From: Symplocastrum torsivum CPER-KK1
GTDB lineage: Bacteria; Cyanobacteriota; Cyanobacteriia; Cyanobacteriales; Coleofasciculaceae
DNA: 64,000 bases
Assembly (NCBI GenBank): GCA_019358875.1
Contig: JAHHIF010000001.1
Coordinates: 124,001 to 188,000, forward strand
Direction: 5' to 3'
The notes under the pieces are model-generated. The model made no database searches. It saw only the letters and a list, made by a program, of their open reading frames with translations, and was not told the origin of the DNA. Every line of letters begins with the position of its first letter. Position 1 is the stretch's first letter. A program made the translations under genes and the position numbers. Shown one piece after another: positions 33,107 to 42,249 of the stretch.

Positions 33107-35437
33107 TCAACTAGGCACTGTAGATAGTGAAACAACAGACTGAGGAAACTGGTTTTTTAAAGCTGGCAACACAGGACACGGCTTTTTCTGCTGCAAGTTG
33201 TCCGATGCTTGACCTGTGAAGGTATTCCACCGGAATGGTCCCTTTTCGGCGGCGGATATCCACAAAAGGCGTTTGGCGCGTGTCATGGCAACGTAGAGGA
33301 GGCGGAATTCTTCAGCCGTTTTTAGATGTCCGGCTTGTTCCCACGCATCCATTGCCATTGGGATGGGTTGTTCGTGGAGACTGGCGCGAATTTGCGCTCT
33401 AGCAACTTCTGCGAGGGTAAAGTCTCCTAGAAACTGGGATGCTGTGGGTACCCAAGGACTACCAGGAAGCGTGTCTTCATGCAAAAACGGGAGAAAGACA
33501 TAATCCCAGTCCAGTCCCTTGGCTTTGTGCATGGTAATGATGGTGAGTTGACCTGCACGGAGATAGCGGGAGTCGGCGTCTTCAGTTTCTACAGGTTCAA
33601 AGCGTTCGGATGTGACAATTTCAGTCAAAGCGTCGAGGGTTGCCCTCATGGAACTGTTGCCGTGGGTTTGTCTTGCAACCCGTTCGGCTAATTTATCAGC
33701 CGTCGCGAGTTCCGATTGGTCGTAGTTTAAGGTTAGTGCTAGGAAGGAAATAAGCTGATAGTGAGGCAGTTCCAGACGGGCGCGAAGTAAACTACTACAA
33801 TAGCGCCGAGCTTGACGGACTGGTGATGTTTGTTGGGGGTCGAGGGGGCCAGGGTAGAGGAATTGCTCTGGGAAGGTGGCGAGGGCGTTAAGGTCTTGGG
33901 TGGGTATACGCTGGCGCTGAACCAAGACTTCTAGGGCTGTTTTGAGGTAATCGGGAGAATGGGGTCGGTCGAGGAATTGTAGAAGCGCTAGCATTTCAGC
34001 CGGAACGTGGGAATGGCGATCGCTTCCTTGCACATCATAGACTTCAATTCCGTGCTGACGCTTCAGATAATCTAGCTTTTGGGCAACAAAACTCCCTTGG
34101 CGATTCTCCCGCACCAATACGGCGGCTCGATGCTCTGGATTTGTCGCAAATAACTCAACAACGCGATCGCCTATGAGTTGGACAGTATCATAAATGTCTC
34201 TAGGAGTGTAGATTTCTAAACCACGACCGACTGGCTGAGGATTGGCATCTGTTTGAGGGTCATTGGCACCCACAGGGCGAATCATCTGGGAACGAAAGGC
34301 TTTTAGCTCGGCACCTGTAAGCTGGGAGCGATTCACCCAGTTCAAGACGAAGTTGGCGGCATCAATAATAATTGGGGTACTACGACCCGCTTGATCCATA
34401 GTTGCCAAACGCCCTTTAGTGTCACAGTCTTCGCAGAACCGATTGAAATAAATTGGGTCAGCTGGGGTGAAGGTGGAGTTAATCGCTTGATTGGGGTCAC
34501 CAACCCGAATTAAATTTGCTGGTGCTTCTAGGTTGTTTGGGTCAGTAGCAAGAATTTCTAGCAGTTCAGCTTGTAAGGGGGTAGAGTCTTGCGCTTCATC
34601 TTCAAAGACGGCAAAGATTTTGTTTTGCTCAATCTGGCGAATGGTGTTGTTGGTTTTGAGTACCCGTAAAGCTGCCAGAATCATATCGTCGTAGTCGATG
34701 AAATCACGAGATCGCGATACAGTTTGGTATTGTTCATACAATCCCGCTGCGATCGCTAATGTTTCATAAGCATCGGGGGTTTGTTCGGATAGCCTCCACA
34801 AATCCTCTGGTAATAAACCAGAGCTTTTGGCTTCATGGATAACGATTTGGGCAATGCTTGGTAATACCTCCGTTCGCAGAACCGACTGCCGCCGCAACCG
34901 CTCTGTTTCTTCCCCATCAAACTGGCGTCCCTCTAATAAGGTTGAGTAGCGACGAGGGTTAGCCGCAATCCACTGCTCAACACAGGCACGAATCAAGCGA
35001 TGGCTTTGGTTGGGTGTCACCAAGGTTGCATTCTCAAGATTGAGTCCTGATAACTCTGGATAACGGTTGGCAATGTTTAACGCTAAACCGTGCAATGTAT
35101 AGACAACAAAGCTATTTTGTGGTAGATAGAGCTTTTTTAGATTTTCGCGAATTTTAACTTTGATACTCGCGGCAGCGGAGCGAGTGAAGGTAACTACTAC
35201 GAGTTGACGCTTGCTGTGAAGTTGGTAACGTGCGATCGCAAAAGCCGCTGCTACTGCCATACCCGTAGACTTCCCAGCACCCGGTACAGCAGAAACCGCC
35301 AGTTGTCCTCCCTGCCAGTCTGCCATGCTTTGTTGTCCGCGCCGCAAACCCTCACGGAGTCGCTGCAATTCCCGCTCTCGTAATACTTGTGGAGGCAAAG
35401 TTTGGGTGATTTGGTTTTGGGGGGTATCGTTTGACAT
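33107..35437 (-). CDS. UvrD/PcrA-like superfamily 1 DNA helicase
   Basis: A 776-aa ATP-dependent 3'-5' helicase. Visible motifs are Walker A (VPGAGKSTGMA, about 53-63), motif Ia (VVTFTRSAAASIK), the DYDDMI segment, Walker B/motif II (AVFEDEAQDSTP), motif III (RVGDPNQAI), motif V (TMHKAKGLDWDYVF) and motif VI (RLLYVAMTRAKRLLWI). Length and order match a complete enzyme. Such helicases unwind DNA in repair or clear replication obstacles. It is transcribed alone. Confidence 0.92.
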   Translation of the reverse strand: MSNDTPQNQITQTLPPQVLRERELQRLREGLRRGQQSMADWQGGQLAVSAVPGAGKSTGMAVAAAFAIARYQLHSKRQLVVVTFTRSAAASIKVKIRENLKKLYLPQNSFVVYTLHGLALNIANRYPELSGLNLENATLVTPNQSHRLIRACVEQWIAANPRRYSTLLEGRQFDGEETERLRRQSVLRTEVLPSIAQIVIHEAKSSGLLPEDLWRLSEQTPDAYETLAIAAGLYEQYQTVSRSRDFIDYDDMILAALRVLKTNNTIRQIEQNKIFAVFEDEAQDSTPLQAELLEILATDPNNLEAPANLIRVGDPNQAINSTFTPADPIYFNRFCEDCDTKGRLATMDQAGRSTPIIIDAANFVLNWVNRSQLTGAELKAFRSQMIRPVGANDPQTDANPQPVGRGLEIYTPRDIYDTVQLIGDRVVELFATNPEHRAAVLVRENRQGSFVAQKLDYLKRQHGIEVYDVQGSDRHSHVPAEMLALLQFLDRPHSPDYLKTALEVLVQRQRIPTQDLNALATFPEQFLYPGPLDPQQTSPVRQARRYCSSLLRARLELPHYQLISFLALTLNYDQSELATADKLAERVARQTHGNSSMRATLDALTEIVTSERFEPVETEDADSRYLRAGQLTIITMHKAKGLDWDYVFLPFLHEDTLPGSPWVPTASQFLGDFTLAEVARAQIRASLHEQPIPMAMDAWEQAGHLKTAEEFRLLYVAMTRAKRLLWISAAEKGPFRWNTFTGQASDNLQQKKPCPVLPALKNQFPQSVVSLSTVPS

Positions 35438-35635
35438 CTCTAGGCTTTAGGCATTGCGACCTGTAAGCTACAGTCTAGCGTGGTGTACTTATTGAAAAAG
35501 CGATCGCATTGAGTCAAGCTAGGCTAATAAGTACAGATACTTAGAAAATACATTGTGTGACGTAGGATTCGATCTAAATAAAGGCTTCAAGACTATCATT
35601 TAGAAGATTGTTGAAGAAACTATTCAGGTGTTTTT

Positions 35636-36100
35636 ATGGTTTCTAATCTTGAGAGTGATCAGGTTCGCGTTCATCAAGCGCTTGGTCTAGCTGAAGAAAT
35701 TGAACGATACAAGGGTCTTGTCCAGGCTTTATCAGATACAGTCGAGGCAAAAGTCTCTTATGTTGACTCCGAGCAGCGTTATAAATTTGTAAACAAGCAG
35801 TACGAGCGTTGGTACGAAACCAGTGCAGATAAGCTTGTGGGTAAAACAGTCCAAGAGCTTATGGGGGAGGAGTACCAACATGTGAAGTCCTATGTGGAGA
35901 CAGCGTTGTCTGGCAAGGAAGTTAGGTATGATTGCCCCTTGAACTTTACCGATGGTCAACAACGTTATCTTCGGATAACCCATGTCCCACACTTTAATGA
36001 GTTGTCAGAAGTTATCGGCATCTTTGTTGTCTGCCAAGACATCACCGAGCAAAAGCATCTAGAGGAAAGTCTAGAACAGCTCAAAGCTGCCCAAGCTTAG
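35636..36100 (+). CDS. Stand-alone PAS-domain protein
   Basis: A 154-aa protein made of a single PAS fold (about 20-140): KVSYVDSEQRYKFVNKQYE, then GKTVQELMGEEYQHVKSYVE and RYLRITHVPH. It closely parallels the second PAS domain of the histidine kinase encoded 190 bases downstream on the same strand, so it looks like a duplicated sensor unit. No output domain is attached. It could dimerise with the kinase PAS domain. Confidence 0.85.
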   Translation: MVSNLESDQVRVHQALGLAEEIERYKGLVQALSDTVEAKVSYVDSEQRYKFVNKQYERWYETSADKLVGKTVQELMGEEYQHVKSYVETALSGKEVRYDCPLNFTDGQQRYLRITHVPHFNELSEVIGIFVVCQDITEQKHLEESLEQLKAAQA

Positions 36101-36289
36101 CGAATAATAACGGAATAGAAATAGAACTTGTGAGTTCTCTAGCCAGAGAAATTAGTTCTTAGGTAGTGTTGTAGCTTAGTGCTGATAGCATTCAAACTTA
36201 GCAGAAGCAGGAAATACAAAAGCCAACTAATAGCTCTACAACACTACTGCTCATTTTGATAGCTTTTACTTGAATATCCATTCACGCGA

Positions 36290-37954
36290 ATGAAGATGGA
36301 CTCTACCTCCAATACAGGCAAGGCAAAGAGTGAACTAAAGTCTGTTCAATCAAATGGATCAGGGCAGCAACCCAGTATCCACATTAAGTGGTATGAAGGT
36401 TTGTACAATAAAATTCCCTGTACCTGCCTCACTGTAACGATTAATGGGGTAATTCTTGATGCCAATCGATTTGCTTGTGAATGTCTTGGTTACTCGCGTC
36501 AAGAGTTAGTTGAAACGTCAATTTTTAATATATTCAACTCTAGAGATAAAGAAAAGCTACACTTAGCTTTAACTGATTATAGGGAAAGCTTAACCAGAAA
36601 TATCAATGAAGAGTTTCGGCTGGTTACCAAAAATGGTAGAAATTTGTGGGTGAAATTAACCCTCGATATCTTACAGCCAGTTGGTCAAAAGCCAATTTTA
36701 TTACTTATTTGTGAAGAGGTAACTGAAGCCAAAAGGCTGGAAGTAACTTTTCAGGAAACTCAATCCCAGGTTCAACTGTTAATGGACGCTTTTCCTGGAA
36801 AAGTTTCTTACATAGATGCACAAAGGTGTTACCGATTGATCAGTAAACGATATGAGGAATGGTCGCTGATTTCTCCAGAAGAAATTATAGGTCAAACTGT
36901 TAAAGAGTTTATGACACCACTCCAGTATCAAAATATTGAGGAATATATAGAATTAGCAATATCTGGGCAAAGCGTTCAGTATGAGTTTGATTCAGTATTT
37001 AATGATGGGAAACGACGTTATCTCTTGGTTGACCACGTTCCACATATTAGCAAGTCAGGGGAAGTTCTAGGTTTTTTTGTGTTCTGTCAAGATCTGAGCG
37101 ATCGAAAAAAAGTTGAAGAAAAGCTGCGGCAGTTTAATGAAGAACTAGAAAATCGAGTCAAAGAGCGCACCGCTGAGCTAGAACAGTCTCTAACTGAGCG
37201 CAAGCGAGTACTTGAAGCACTACGTGAAGCAGAGGAAGAAGTTCGCAGAGCGCTTTTAAAAGAACAGGAACTGAGTGAACTAAAATCTCGCTTTCTTTCT
37301 ACGACTTCCCATGAATTTCGTACTCCTCTGACTACCATCCTTTCGTCGTCAGAAATGCTGGAACGTTACTGGCACAAATGGAGTGAGGAGACACAATTTA
37401 CTCATTTGCATCGCATTCAACACGCTGTCAAGCAAATGACCCAGATGTTGCATGATGTGTTGACGCTCTCGCAAGCCGAAGCCGGTAAACTAGAGTTTAA
37501 TCCCGAACCTCTGGATTTGGAGCAGTTTTGTAATGAGCTAGTAGAAGATCTACAACTGAATGATGGTGAGCGCCATATAATCGCTTTCGAGAGTGAATGC
37601 AAAGACGTTCTAGCTATTCTGGATGCCAAACTGCTACGGCATATTCTTACCAACTTACTAACGAATGCCCTTAAGTATTCTCCCAACGGCACTACAGTTA
37701 GGTTTTCTGTCATTTATCAGGAGCAAGAAGCAATTTTTCAGATTCAAGATCAAGGTATTGGCATTCCAAAAGAAGACACTAAATGTTTGTTTGACTCCTT
37801 CTATCGCGCTACTAATGTAGGCACAATCCAAGGAACAGGATTAGGGCTTGCAATTGTCAAACAGTGTGTGGATATATACAAGGGAAAGATTGCTGTCGAT
37901 AGTGTTGTTGGGAAAGGCACAACATTTACTGTAACCCTACCCTTAAGGCTGTAA
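36290..37954 (+). CDS. PAS-PAS sensor histidine kinase
   Basis: A 554-aa soluble kinase. PAS 1 lies at about 40-150 and PAS 2 at about 155-275, the latter resembling the neighbouring stand-alone PAS protein. A coiled coil (about 275-330, ENRVKERTAELEQSL) leads to the H-box STTSHEFRTPLTTILSS. The N-box (LLTNALKYSPNG), G1 (DQGIGIP) and G2 (GTGLGLAIVKQC) boxes complete the catalytic domain. There is no receiver domain and no adjacent response regulator, so its partner is elsewhere. Its 3' end overlaps the convergent next gene by 12 bases. Confidence 0.92.
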   Translation: MKMDSTSNTGKAKSELKSVQSNGSGQQPSIHIKWYEGLYNKIPCTCLTVTINGVILDANRFACECLGYSRQELVETSIFNIFNSRDKEKLHLALTDYRESLTRNINEEFRLVTKNGRNLWVKLTLDILQPVGQKPILLLICEEVTEAKRLEVTFQETQSQVQLLMDAFPGKVSYIDAQRCYRLISKRYEEWSLISPEEIIGQTVKEFMTPLQYQNIEEYIELAISGQSVQYEFDSVFNDGKRRYLLVDHVPHISKSGEVLGFFVFCQDLSDRKKVEEKLRQFNEELENRVKERTAELEQSLTERKRVLEALREAEEEVRRALLKEQELSELKSRFLSTTSHEFRTPLTTILSSSEMLERYWHKWSEETQFTHLHRIQHAVKQMTQMLHDVLTLSQAEAGKLEFNPEPLDLEQFCNELVEDLQLNDGERHIIAFESECKDVLAILDAKLLRHILTNLLTNALKYSPNGTTVRFSVIYQEQEAIFQIQDQGIGIPKEDTKCLFDSFYRATNVGTIQGTGLGLAIVKQCVDIYKGKIAVDSVVGKGTTFTVTLPLRL

Positions 37955-38521
37955 AACCAGTTGCCATTCGGCTTGCTGTTGATTCCAAACGGGTATTGGT
38001 GTCTCACCCACTACATAAGGCCCCCAATATCGGCGGGAGCCATCCTGAGCGAAAGCAACCAAAATATCTCCCTTAGATAACTGGAGATTGTCTTGGGGCA
38101 GCGAGAGAATCAGCCCTTGGCTACCGCCTTCCATTGGTGCAAAATCCCAGTGCGCTGGCTCTTTGTAAGCTTTGGACTGTGTTGCCCGTGCCAGTAGCGC
38201 CACACGCACAGGATGTTCTGTTGGATTACTCACTCGAAATGCCCCTCGACGTGCGGCTACCGCTTCTGGATCTGGACTTTTGGGGGGTGAGGCAACTGGG
38301 GTAGGTAACGTCGGCGAAATCGTTGGAAGGGCAGGCGGAAGCTTTTCAACCTTCTCGACTGCTGGCGTTCTGGGTGACTCAATCTCTGGTAGTGAAGAGA
38401 TATCTAGTGGCTGTGGCTCTATCGAAATGGTGAACCGAAATAATCCCAGTCCTATTCCAGCGAGTCCTAAGAATAAAACAATAACCAATAAGGGATAAAG
38501 GGAAGATTTAAACTTTTTCAT
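37943..38521 (-). CDS. Membrane-anchored Pro-rich protein, function unknown
   Basis: A 192-aa protein. An N-terminal hydrophobic helix (about 8-30, LLVIVLFLGLAGIGLGLF) is followed by a Pro/Thr-rich linker (about 38-85) and a compact C-terminal domain (about 90-192; RGAFRVSNPTEHPVRVALLAR, then WHFAPMEGGS-like DFAPMEGGSQG and RRYWGPYVVG). The layout suggests a single-pass protein with a periplasmic domain. I do not recognise the family. Confidence 0.7.
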   Translation of the reverse strand: MKKFKSSLYPLLVIVLFLGLAGIGLGLFRFTISIEPQPLDISSLPEIESPRTPAVEKVEKLPPALPTISPTLPTPVASPPKSPDPEAVAARRGAFRVSNPTEHPVRVALLARATQSKAYKEPAHWDFAPMEGGSQGLILSLPQDNLQLSKGDILVAFAQDGSRRYWGPYVVGETPIPVWNQQQAEWQLVLQP

Positions 38522-38684
38522 CCGTTTTAGGGTAATGACCCTGCACCACTGCTTAAAAGTTATCAGTTACTTAAACCAACGACGTTTTTGGTTACTGAGC
38601 TACTTAGTCAATGTGTCCAACCCTTAGCAAGGGAAGGTAAAGTGTGATCTTAAAGTGTTTTTCCCGTTATTGTCAGGTCGAATC

Positions 38685-39041
38685 ATGCAAAATACTCGTC
38701 TCAATAACCTATTTAATGCTGCCTGGACGCGGTTAGGGGAATGGTTTACTAATCCCTGGCGACACATTTCACTTGTCTTGATTAGCTTGCTCTTGGGTGT
38801 CTTTTTGGGAACGGCGATTCCCACAACGGCTGGACAAGCGGCTAACTGGGACGTGATTGTTGCTGGGGTTTTGGTTCTTTTCACAGAAGCCGTGAGCCGG
38901 ATTGTTTATGGTGGCAACCGACGGCGGAAAAAAACGACTGAGGGTGTTTCTACAGCTTCCCTGCTGTCTGAAGTGATTAATGCTCTAAAACTTGGTCTGA
39001 CTTACAGCTTGTTTGTGGAAGCCTTTAAAATTGGTTCTTGA
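38685..39041 (+). CDS. DUF565 / Ycf20-like membrane protein
   Basis: A 118-aa protein with two or three hydrophobic segments (ISLVLISLLLGVFLGTAIPT, DVIVAGVLVLFTEAVSRIVY, ALKLGLTYSLFVEAFKIGS). It matches the DUF565 family, whose plastid-encoded member is Ycf20, linked to photoprotection in green algae. ATG 38685 gives the family N-terminus (MQNTRLNNLF); the upstream in-frame GTG is not needed. It ends just before the glycerate kinase gene, so the two are probably one transcription unit. Confidence 0.85.
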   Translation: MQNTRLNNLFNAAWTRLGEWFTNPWRHISLVLISLLLGVFLGTAIPTTAGQAANWDVIVAGVLVLFTEAVSRIVYGGNRRRKKTTEGVSTASLLSEVINALKLGLTYSLFVEAFKIGS

Positions 39042-39045
39042 TCGT

Positions 39046-40164
39046 ATGTTGCAACCGGATACATCACTAGGTCAAATTCTTCATGACTGGGCAGTAGAAG
39101 AGAACTCAACTACCTTGCCGTGGCAACAACTGGCAGCAGAGGAACTAACCTCCTCACAGCGAGCAAAGGCATTTGGGATCACATCGACAAAGGTAGAGGA
39201 GGTTATTCAGGCGCGATCGCTTATTTTCAAAGCCATTTACCCTCATATCCTCTCCCTCCCCGCTTTCAGAAACCAAAGCCGGGAAACAACACAGATTTCC
39301 CAATATCCAGTCCCCAATCCCCAATCCCCAATCGCCTTATCCCTCTGGAACCTCTGGCTTCCCCTTGCGATGCAGCTAGCCTCATCGCGTCAACAACTGA
39401 AACGTCCTTTAATCCAAGGAATATTAGGGGGACAAGGAACTGGCAAAACTACTCTGGCGGCTGTCTTGAGTGTAATTCTCGCTCATTTAGGCTACCGTAC
39501 CCTCAGCCTCTCTTTGGATGACCTCTACAAAACCTATGCAGAACGACAACATCTCCAACAACAAGACCCCCGCCTGATCTGGCGAGGTCCACCCGGAACC
39601 CATGATGTTGAGCTGGGTTTGCAGCTTCTAGACCAACTGCGTCAACCTAACCGACGAGAACCCATTCTCGTGCCTCGCTTTGATAAGTCTGCCTGGGAAG
39701 GCGCAGGTGATCGAACTACTCCTGAACAGGTAGAAGGTGCTGATATTGTGCTGTTTGAAGGCTGGTTTGTTGGGGTTCGACCAATCGACTCAGCCGTGTT
39801 TGACGCACCGACTCCACCACCGATTCAGACAGAGGCTGACCGCTTGTTTGCTCGTGATATGAACGAGCAGTTGAAAGGCTATCTACCTTTGTGGGAACAG
39901 CTAGACCGATTGATAGTGCTTTACCCAACAGACTATCGCCTCAGTCAAAAGTGGCGACTGCAAGCAGAACAGCAAATGATTGCTACAGGTAGATCGGGGA
40001 TGACTGAACCACAAGTTAGAGAATTTGTCGAGTATTTTTGGCGATCGCTCCATCCAGAATTATTCATCACACCTCTAACCAAAAATCCTAGATTGGTAGA
40101 TCTAGTTATTGAAATTAATCCTGACCATACTGTTGGTGCTGTTTATCAACCAGAGGATGCTTAG
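39046..40164 (+). CDS. glyK: D-glycerate 3-kinase
   Basis: A 372-aa kinase that makes 3-phosphoglycerate from glycerate and ATP, the last step of photorespiration. The P-loop GGQGTGKTT lies near residues 131-139, and the LSLDDLYKTYAERQ, WRGPPGTHDVELG and PRFDKSAWEGAGDR blocks are the signature of the plant/cyanobacterial GLYK family. Start ATG 39046 lies four bases after the DUF565 stop; an in-frame upstream start overlaps that gene and is less likely. Confidence 0.92.
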   Translation: MLQPDTSLGQILHDWAVEENSTTLPWQQLAAEELTSSQRAKAFGITSTKVEEVIQARSLIFKAIYPHILSLPAFRNQSRETTQISQYPVPNPQSPIALSLWNLWLPLAMQLASSRQQLKRPLIQGILGGQGTGKTTLAAVLSVILAHLGYRTLSLSLDDLYKTYAERQHLQQQDPRLIWRGPPGTHDVELGLQLLDQLRQPNRREPILVPRFDKSAWEGAGDRTTPEQVEGADIVLFEGWFVGVRPIDSAVFDAPTPPPIQTEADRLFARDMNEQLKGYLPLWEQLDRLIVLYPTDYRLSQKWRLQAEQQMIATGRSGMTEPQVREFVEYFWRSLHPELFITPLTKNPRLVDLVIEINPDHTVGAVYQPEDA

Positions 40165-40517
40165 AGTAAGCTGATGGGCCTTTAAATTTTATTTTTAGAA
40201 TTGCGTCCCTTACCGTGTTATGAGCATCTCGTTGCCGAAGCGAAAAACATTATATAAATATTATTTATTACTGCGATAACGTACACTGATTAATAATTTG
40301 TTCAGGCTCATAGTTTTCAGAAAAGACAGTCTGAACTAACAGTTTTTGTTAAGGAATGCCATTAAATTAATGAGGCAATTGGTTACTCTGCTGCAAGCAA
40401 ACTTAAATTATGAAAAAAACATGATTTAAAAATGAAGTAAGAATGATAAAAAATTAAATACCTCTATCTTTAGTGTTACAAATAGAAAGGAATCTTCATT
40501 CGTTACATCTTTAGCAA
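40165..40517. other. AT-rich intergenic region before mntP
   Basis: About 350 bases with no open frame of note. It is strongly AT-rich around 40240-40480. I looked for a yybP-ykoY manganese riboswitch and did not find its conserved core. A promoter for mntP should lie here. Confidence 0.4.
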
Positions 40518-41087
40518 ATGGATTTAGTCACGACTGTATTGGTTTCTGTGGGATTGGCGGCTGATGCTTTTGCAGTTTCTCTTTCGAGCGGCACAGCAAT
40601 CAAACACATGAAAATCAATAAAGCGCTGAAGATTTCCTTGTCTTTTGGCTGTTTTCAGGCGCTCATGCCTTTAATTGGCTGGTTGGTCGGGTTGAGCTTC
40701 CGAGGCTGGATAGAATCTGTCGATCATTGGGTGGCTTTCGGATTACTGAGTTTCATTGGAGCCAGAATGATTTATGAAGCGACTCAGGAAGAAAGTGACG
40801 ATAAAAAATTCAATCCACTAGATATTTATACGTTATTAACTTTATCCCTCGCAACTAGTATAGATGCTCTAGCTGTAGGATTTGGTTTTTCTGTACTACA
40901 AGTTTCCATTGCTGCAATTATCACTGCTATTGGATTAATTACCTTCTCTTTATCTTTTGTTGGTGTCTTTGTTGGTCATAAGTTTGGTAATTTATTCGAT
41001 AATAAAGTGGAAATGTTTGGCGGATTTGTTCTAATTATTATTGGCAGTAAGATTTTAGTTGAACATTTGATGGGGCTAGCGAGTTAG
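40518..41087 (+). CDS. mntP: Manganese efflux pump MntP
   Basis: A 189-aa inner-membrane exporter with six hydrophobic helices in two halves. The conserved acidic residues of each half are visible in LAADAFAVSLSSG and ATSIDALAVGFGF. MntP removes excess Mn2+; in cyanobacteria this protects against manganese overload while photosystem II keeps its supply. The ATG start gives the family N-terminus (MDLVTTVLVSVGLAADAF). It stands alone between intergenic regions. Confidence 0.92.
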   Translation: MDLVTTVLVSVGLAADAFAVSLSSGTAIKHMKINKALKISLSFGCFQALMPLIGWLVGLSFRGWIESVDHWVAFGLLSFIGARMIYEATQEESDDKKFNPLDIYTLLTLSLATSIDALAVGFGFSVLQVSIAAIITAIGLITFSLSFVGVFVGHKFGNLFDNKVEMFGGFVLIIIGSKILVEHLMGLAS

Positions 41088-41538
41088 CTTCTGTTGCAGT
41101 AGGTTTATTCAAAAAAACAAAAGTCATTTTTCGGGACGTAAACCATTCATTAGTGTCAACTTAAGACAAGAGCAACTGGAAGTCGCGGCTACCCTACAGC
41201 AATACTATTGTTGTCATTGATAGTACATGGGTACTAAAAATAGGTTTAGTGATATTCTCAATTAATCACTTCCTCCATAGGGCAGACGAAGACATGGTTC
41301 TCTCTAAGTAGGGTGATTATCAAGCAGTCGTGAGTGATTTCCCACTACTCGAAAGAATCTCTATGTTGCTGAAGTGAAGGCTATAGAGCGTCGAGTATTA
41401 AAGAACACATCACGGCTGGAGAAATATCCATATCATTTGTGGGAAAACAGTAGCTGTAGAACAAGGGGCTAATGACAAAGCTCAAGAGCCGAAACTGAGT
41501 TCGTTATTGGCTGTAGTTTTGATTCTTCAAATTCAAAA
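41088..41538. other. Non-coding gap between mntP and gpmA
   Basis: About 450 bases without a recognisable gene. All plus-strand frames are broken within short distances; the longest sense stretch, around 41205-41310, encodes about 35 residues matching nothing I know. The gpmA promoter should lie near the right end. It may contain decayed mobile DNA, but I cannot show it. Confidence 0.35.
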
Positions 41539-42234
41539 ATGGCAAAGCTTATTCTGGTTCGTCACGGTCAAAGCACTTGGAATGCCGCTAATCGATTTAC
41601 GGGTTGGGTTGATGTTCCCCTAAATCAGGTTGGTCGTACAGAAGCGATCGCAGCGGCAAAAAAAATCAGCCCTTATCCGATTGATGTCGGTTTCACTAGT
41701 ATGCTAGTGCGTGCGATCGAGACAACTGCTATCTGTCTAACTCAGTGTGAAGGAGCTTGCGGTACTAAAAGTCCGATATTTAAACACGACGCTGACGACC
41801 CTAACTGGCATGGCTGGGACAAGTATGATGGTGACAAGAGCCAGGAAGTCCCGATTTACCTGAGTTCATGCCTCGATGAGCGCTACTATGGCGACTTGCA
41901 GGGGAAGAACAAAGCCGAATTGGCAGAGAAGTATGGCAAAGAACAGGTGCATATGTGGCGGCGATCGTTTTCTATTCGGCCACCAGGAGGAGAGAGTCTA
42001 GAAGACACGGCGAAGAGGACACTACCGTATTTCCGGAACCGGATTCTCACTCACCTGAAACATGGGGATAATGTCATTGTTGCCGCGCATGGCAATTCCC
42101 TACGGTCAATCATTATGGAACTCGATCAGCTTAGCGAGGAGGAAGTTCCTAAACTTGAACTTGCAACTGGTATCCCCACCGTCTACGACATCAATGAGGA
42201 AGGTAAAGTCGTCGGTAAAGAGATTATGGATTAA
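41539..42234 (+). CDS. gpmA: 2,3-bisphosphoglycerate-dependent phosphoglycerate mutase
   Basis: A 231-aa glycolytic enzyme interconverting 3- and 2-phosphoglycerate. The catalytic phospho-histidine is H9 (LVRHGQSTWN), the second histidine lies in VAAHGNSLR, and the SCLDERYYGDLQGKNK region is the family signature. The FTGWVDVPL segment is typical of the dPGM type. The stop is six bases before the frame of pyk, so pyruvate kinase is probably co-transcribed: two consecutive lower-glycolysis genes. Confidence 0.95.
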   Translation: MAKLILVRHGQSTWNAANRFTGWVDVPLNQVGRTEAIAAAKKISPYPIDVGFTSMLVRAIETTAICLTQCEGACGTKSPIFKHDADDPNWHGWDKYDGDKSQEVPIYLSSCLDERYYGDLQGKNKAELAEKYGKEQVHMWRRSFSIRPPGGESLEDTAKRTLPYFRNRILTHLKHGDNVIVAAHGNSLRSIIMELDQLSEEEVPKLELATGIPTVYDINEEGKVVGKEIMD

Positions 42235-42249
42235 GTTTTAGTGCTTCCC

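Noticed and set aside
40165..40517. Manganese riboswitch upstream of mntP
   Set aside because: The conserved core of the yybP-ykoY element could not be found; only AT-rich DNA is visible.
41205..41310. Transposase remnant before gpmA
   Set aside because: A 35-codon sense stretch has faint transposase-like character but no recognisable motif or inverted repeats.
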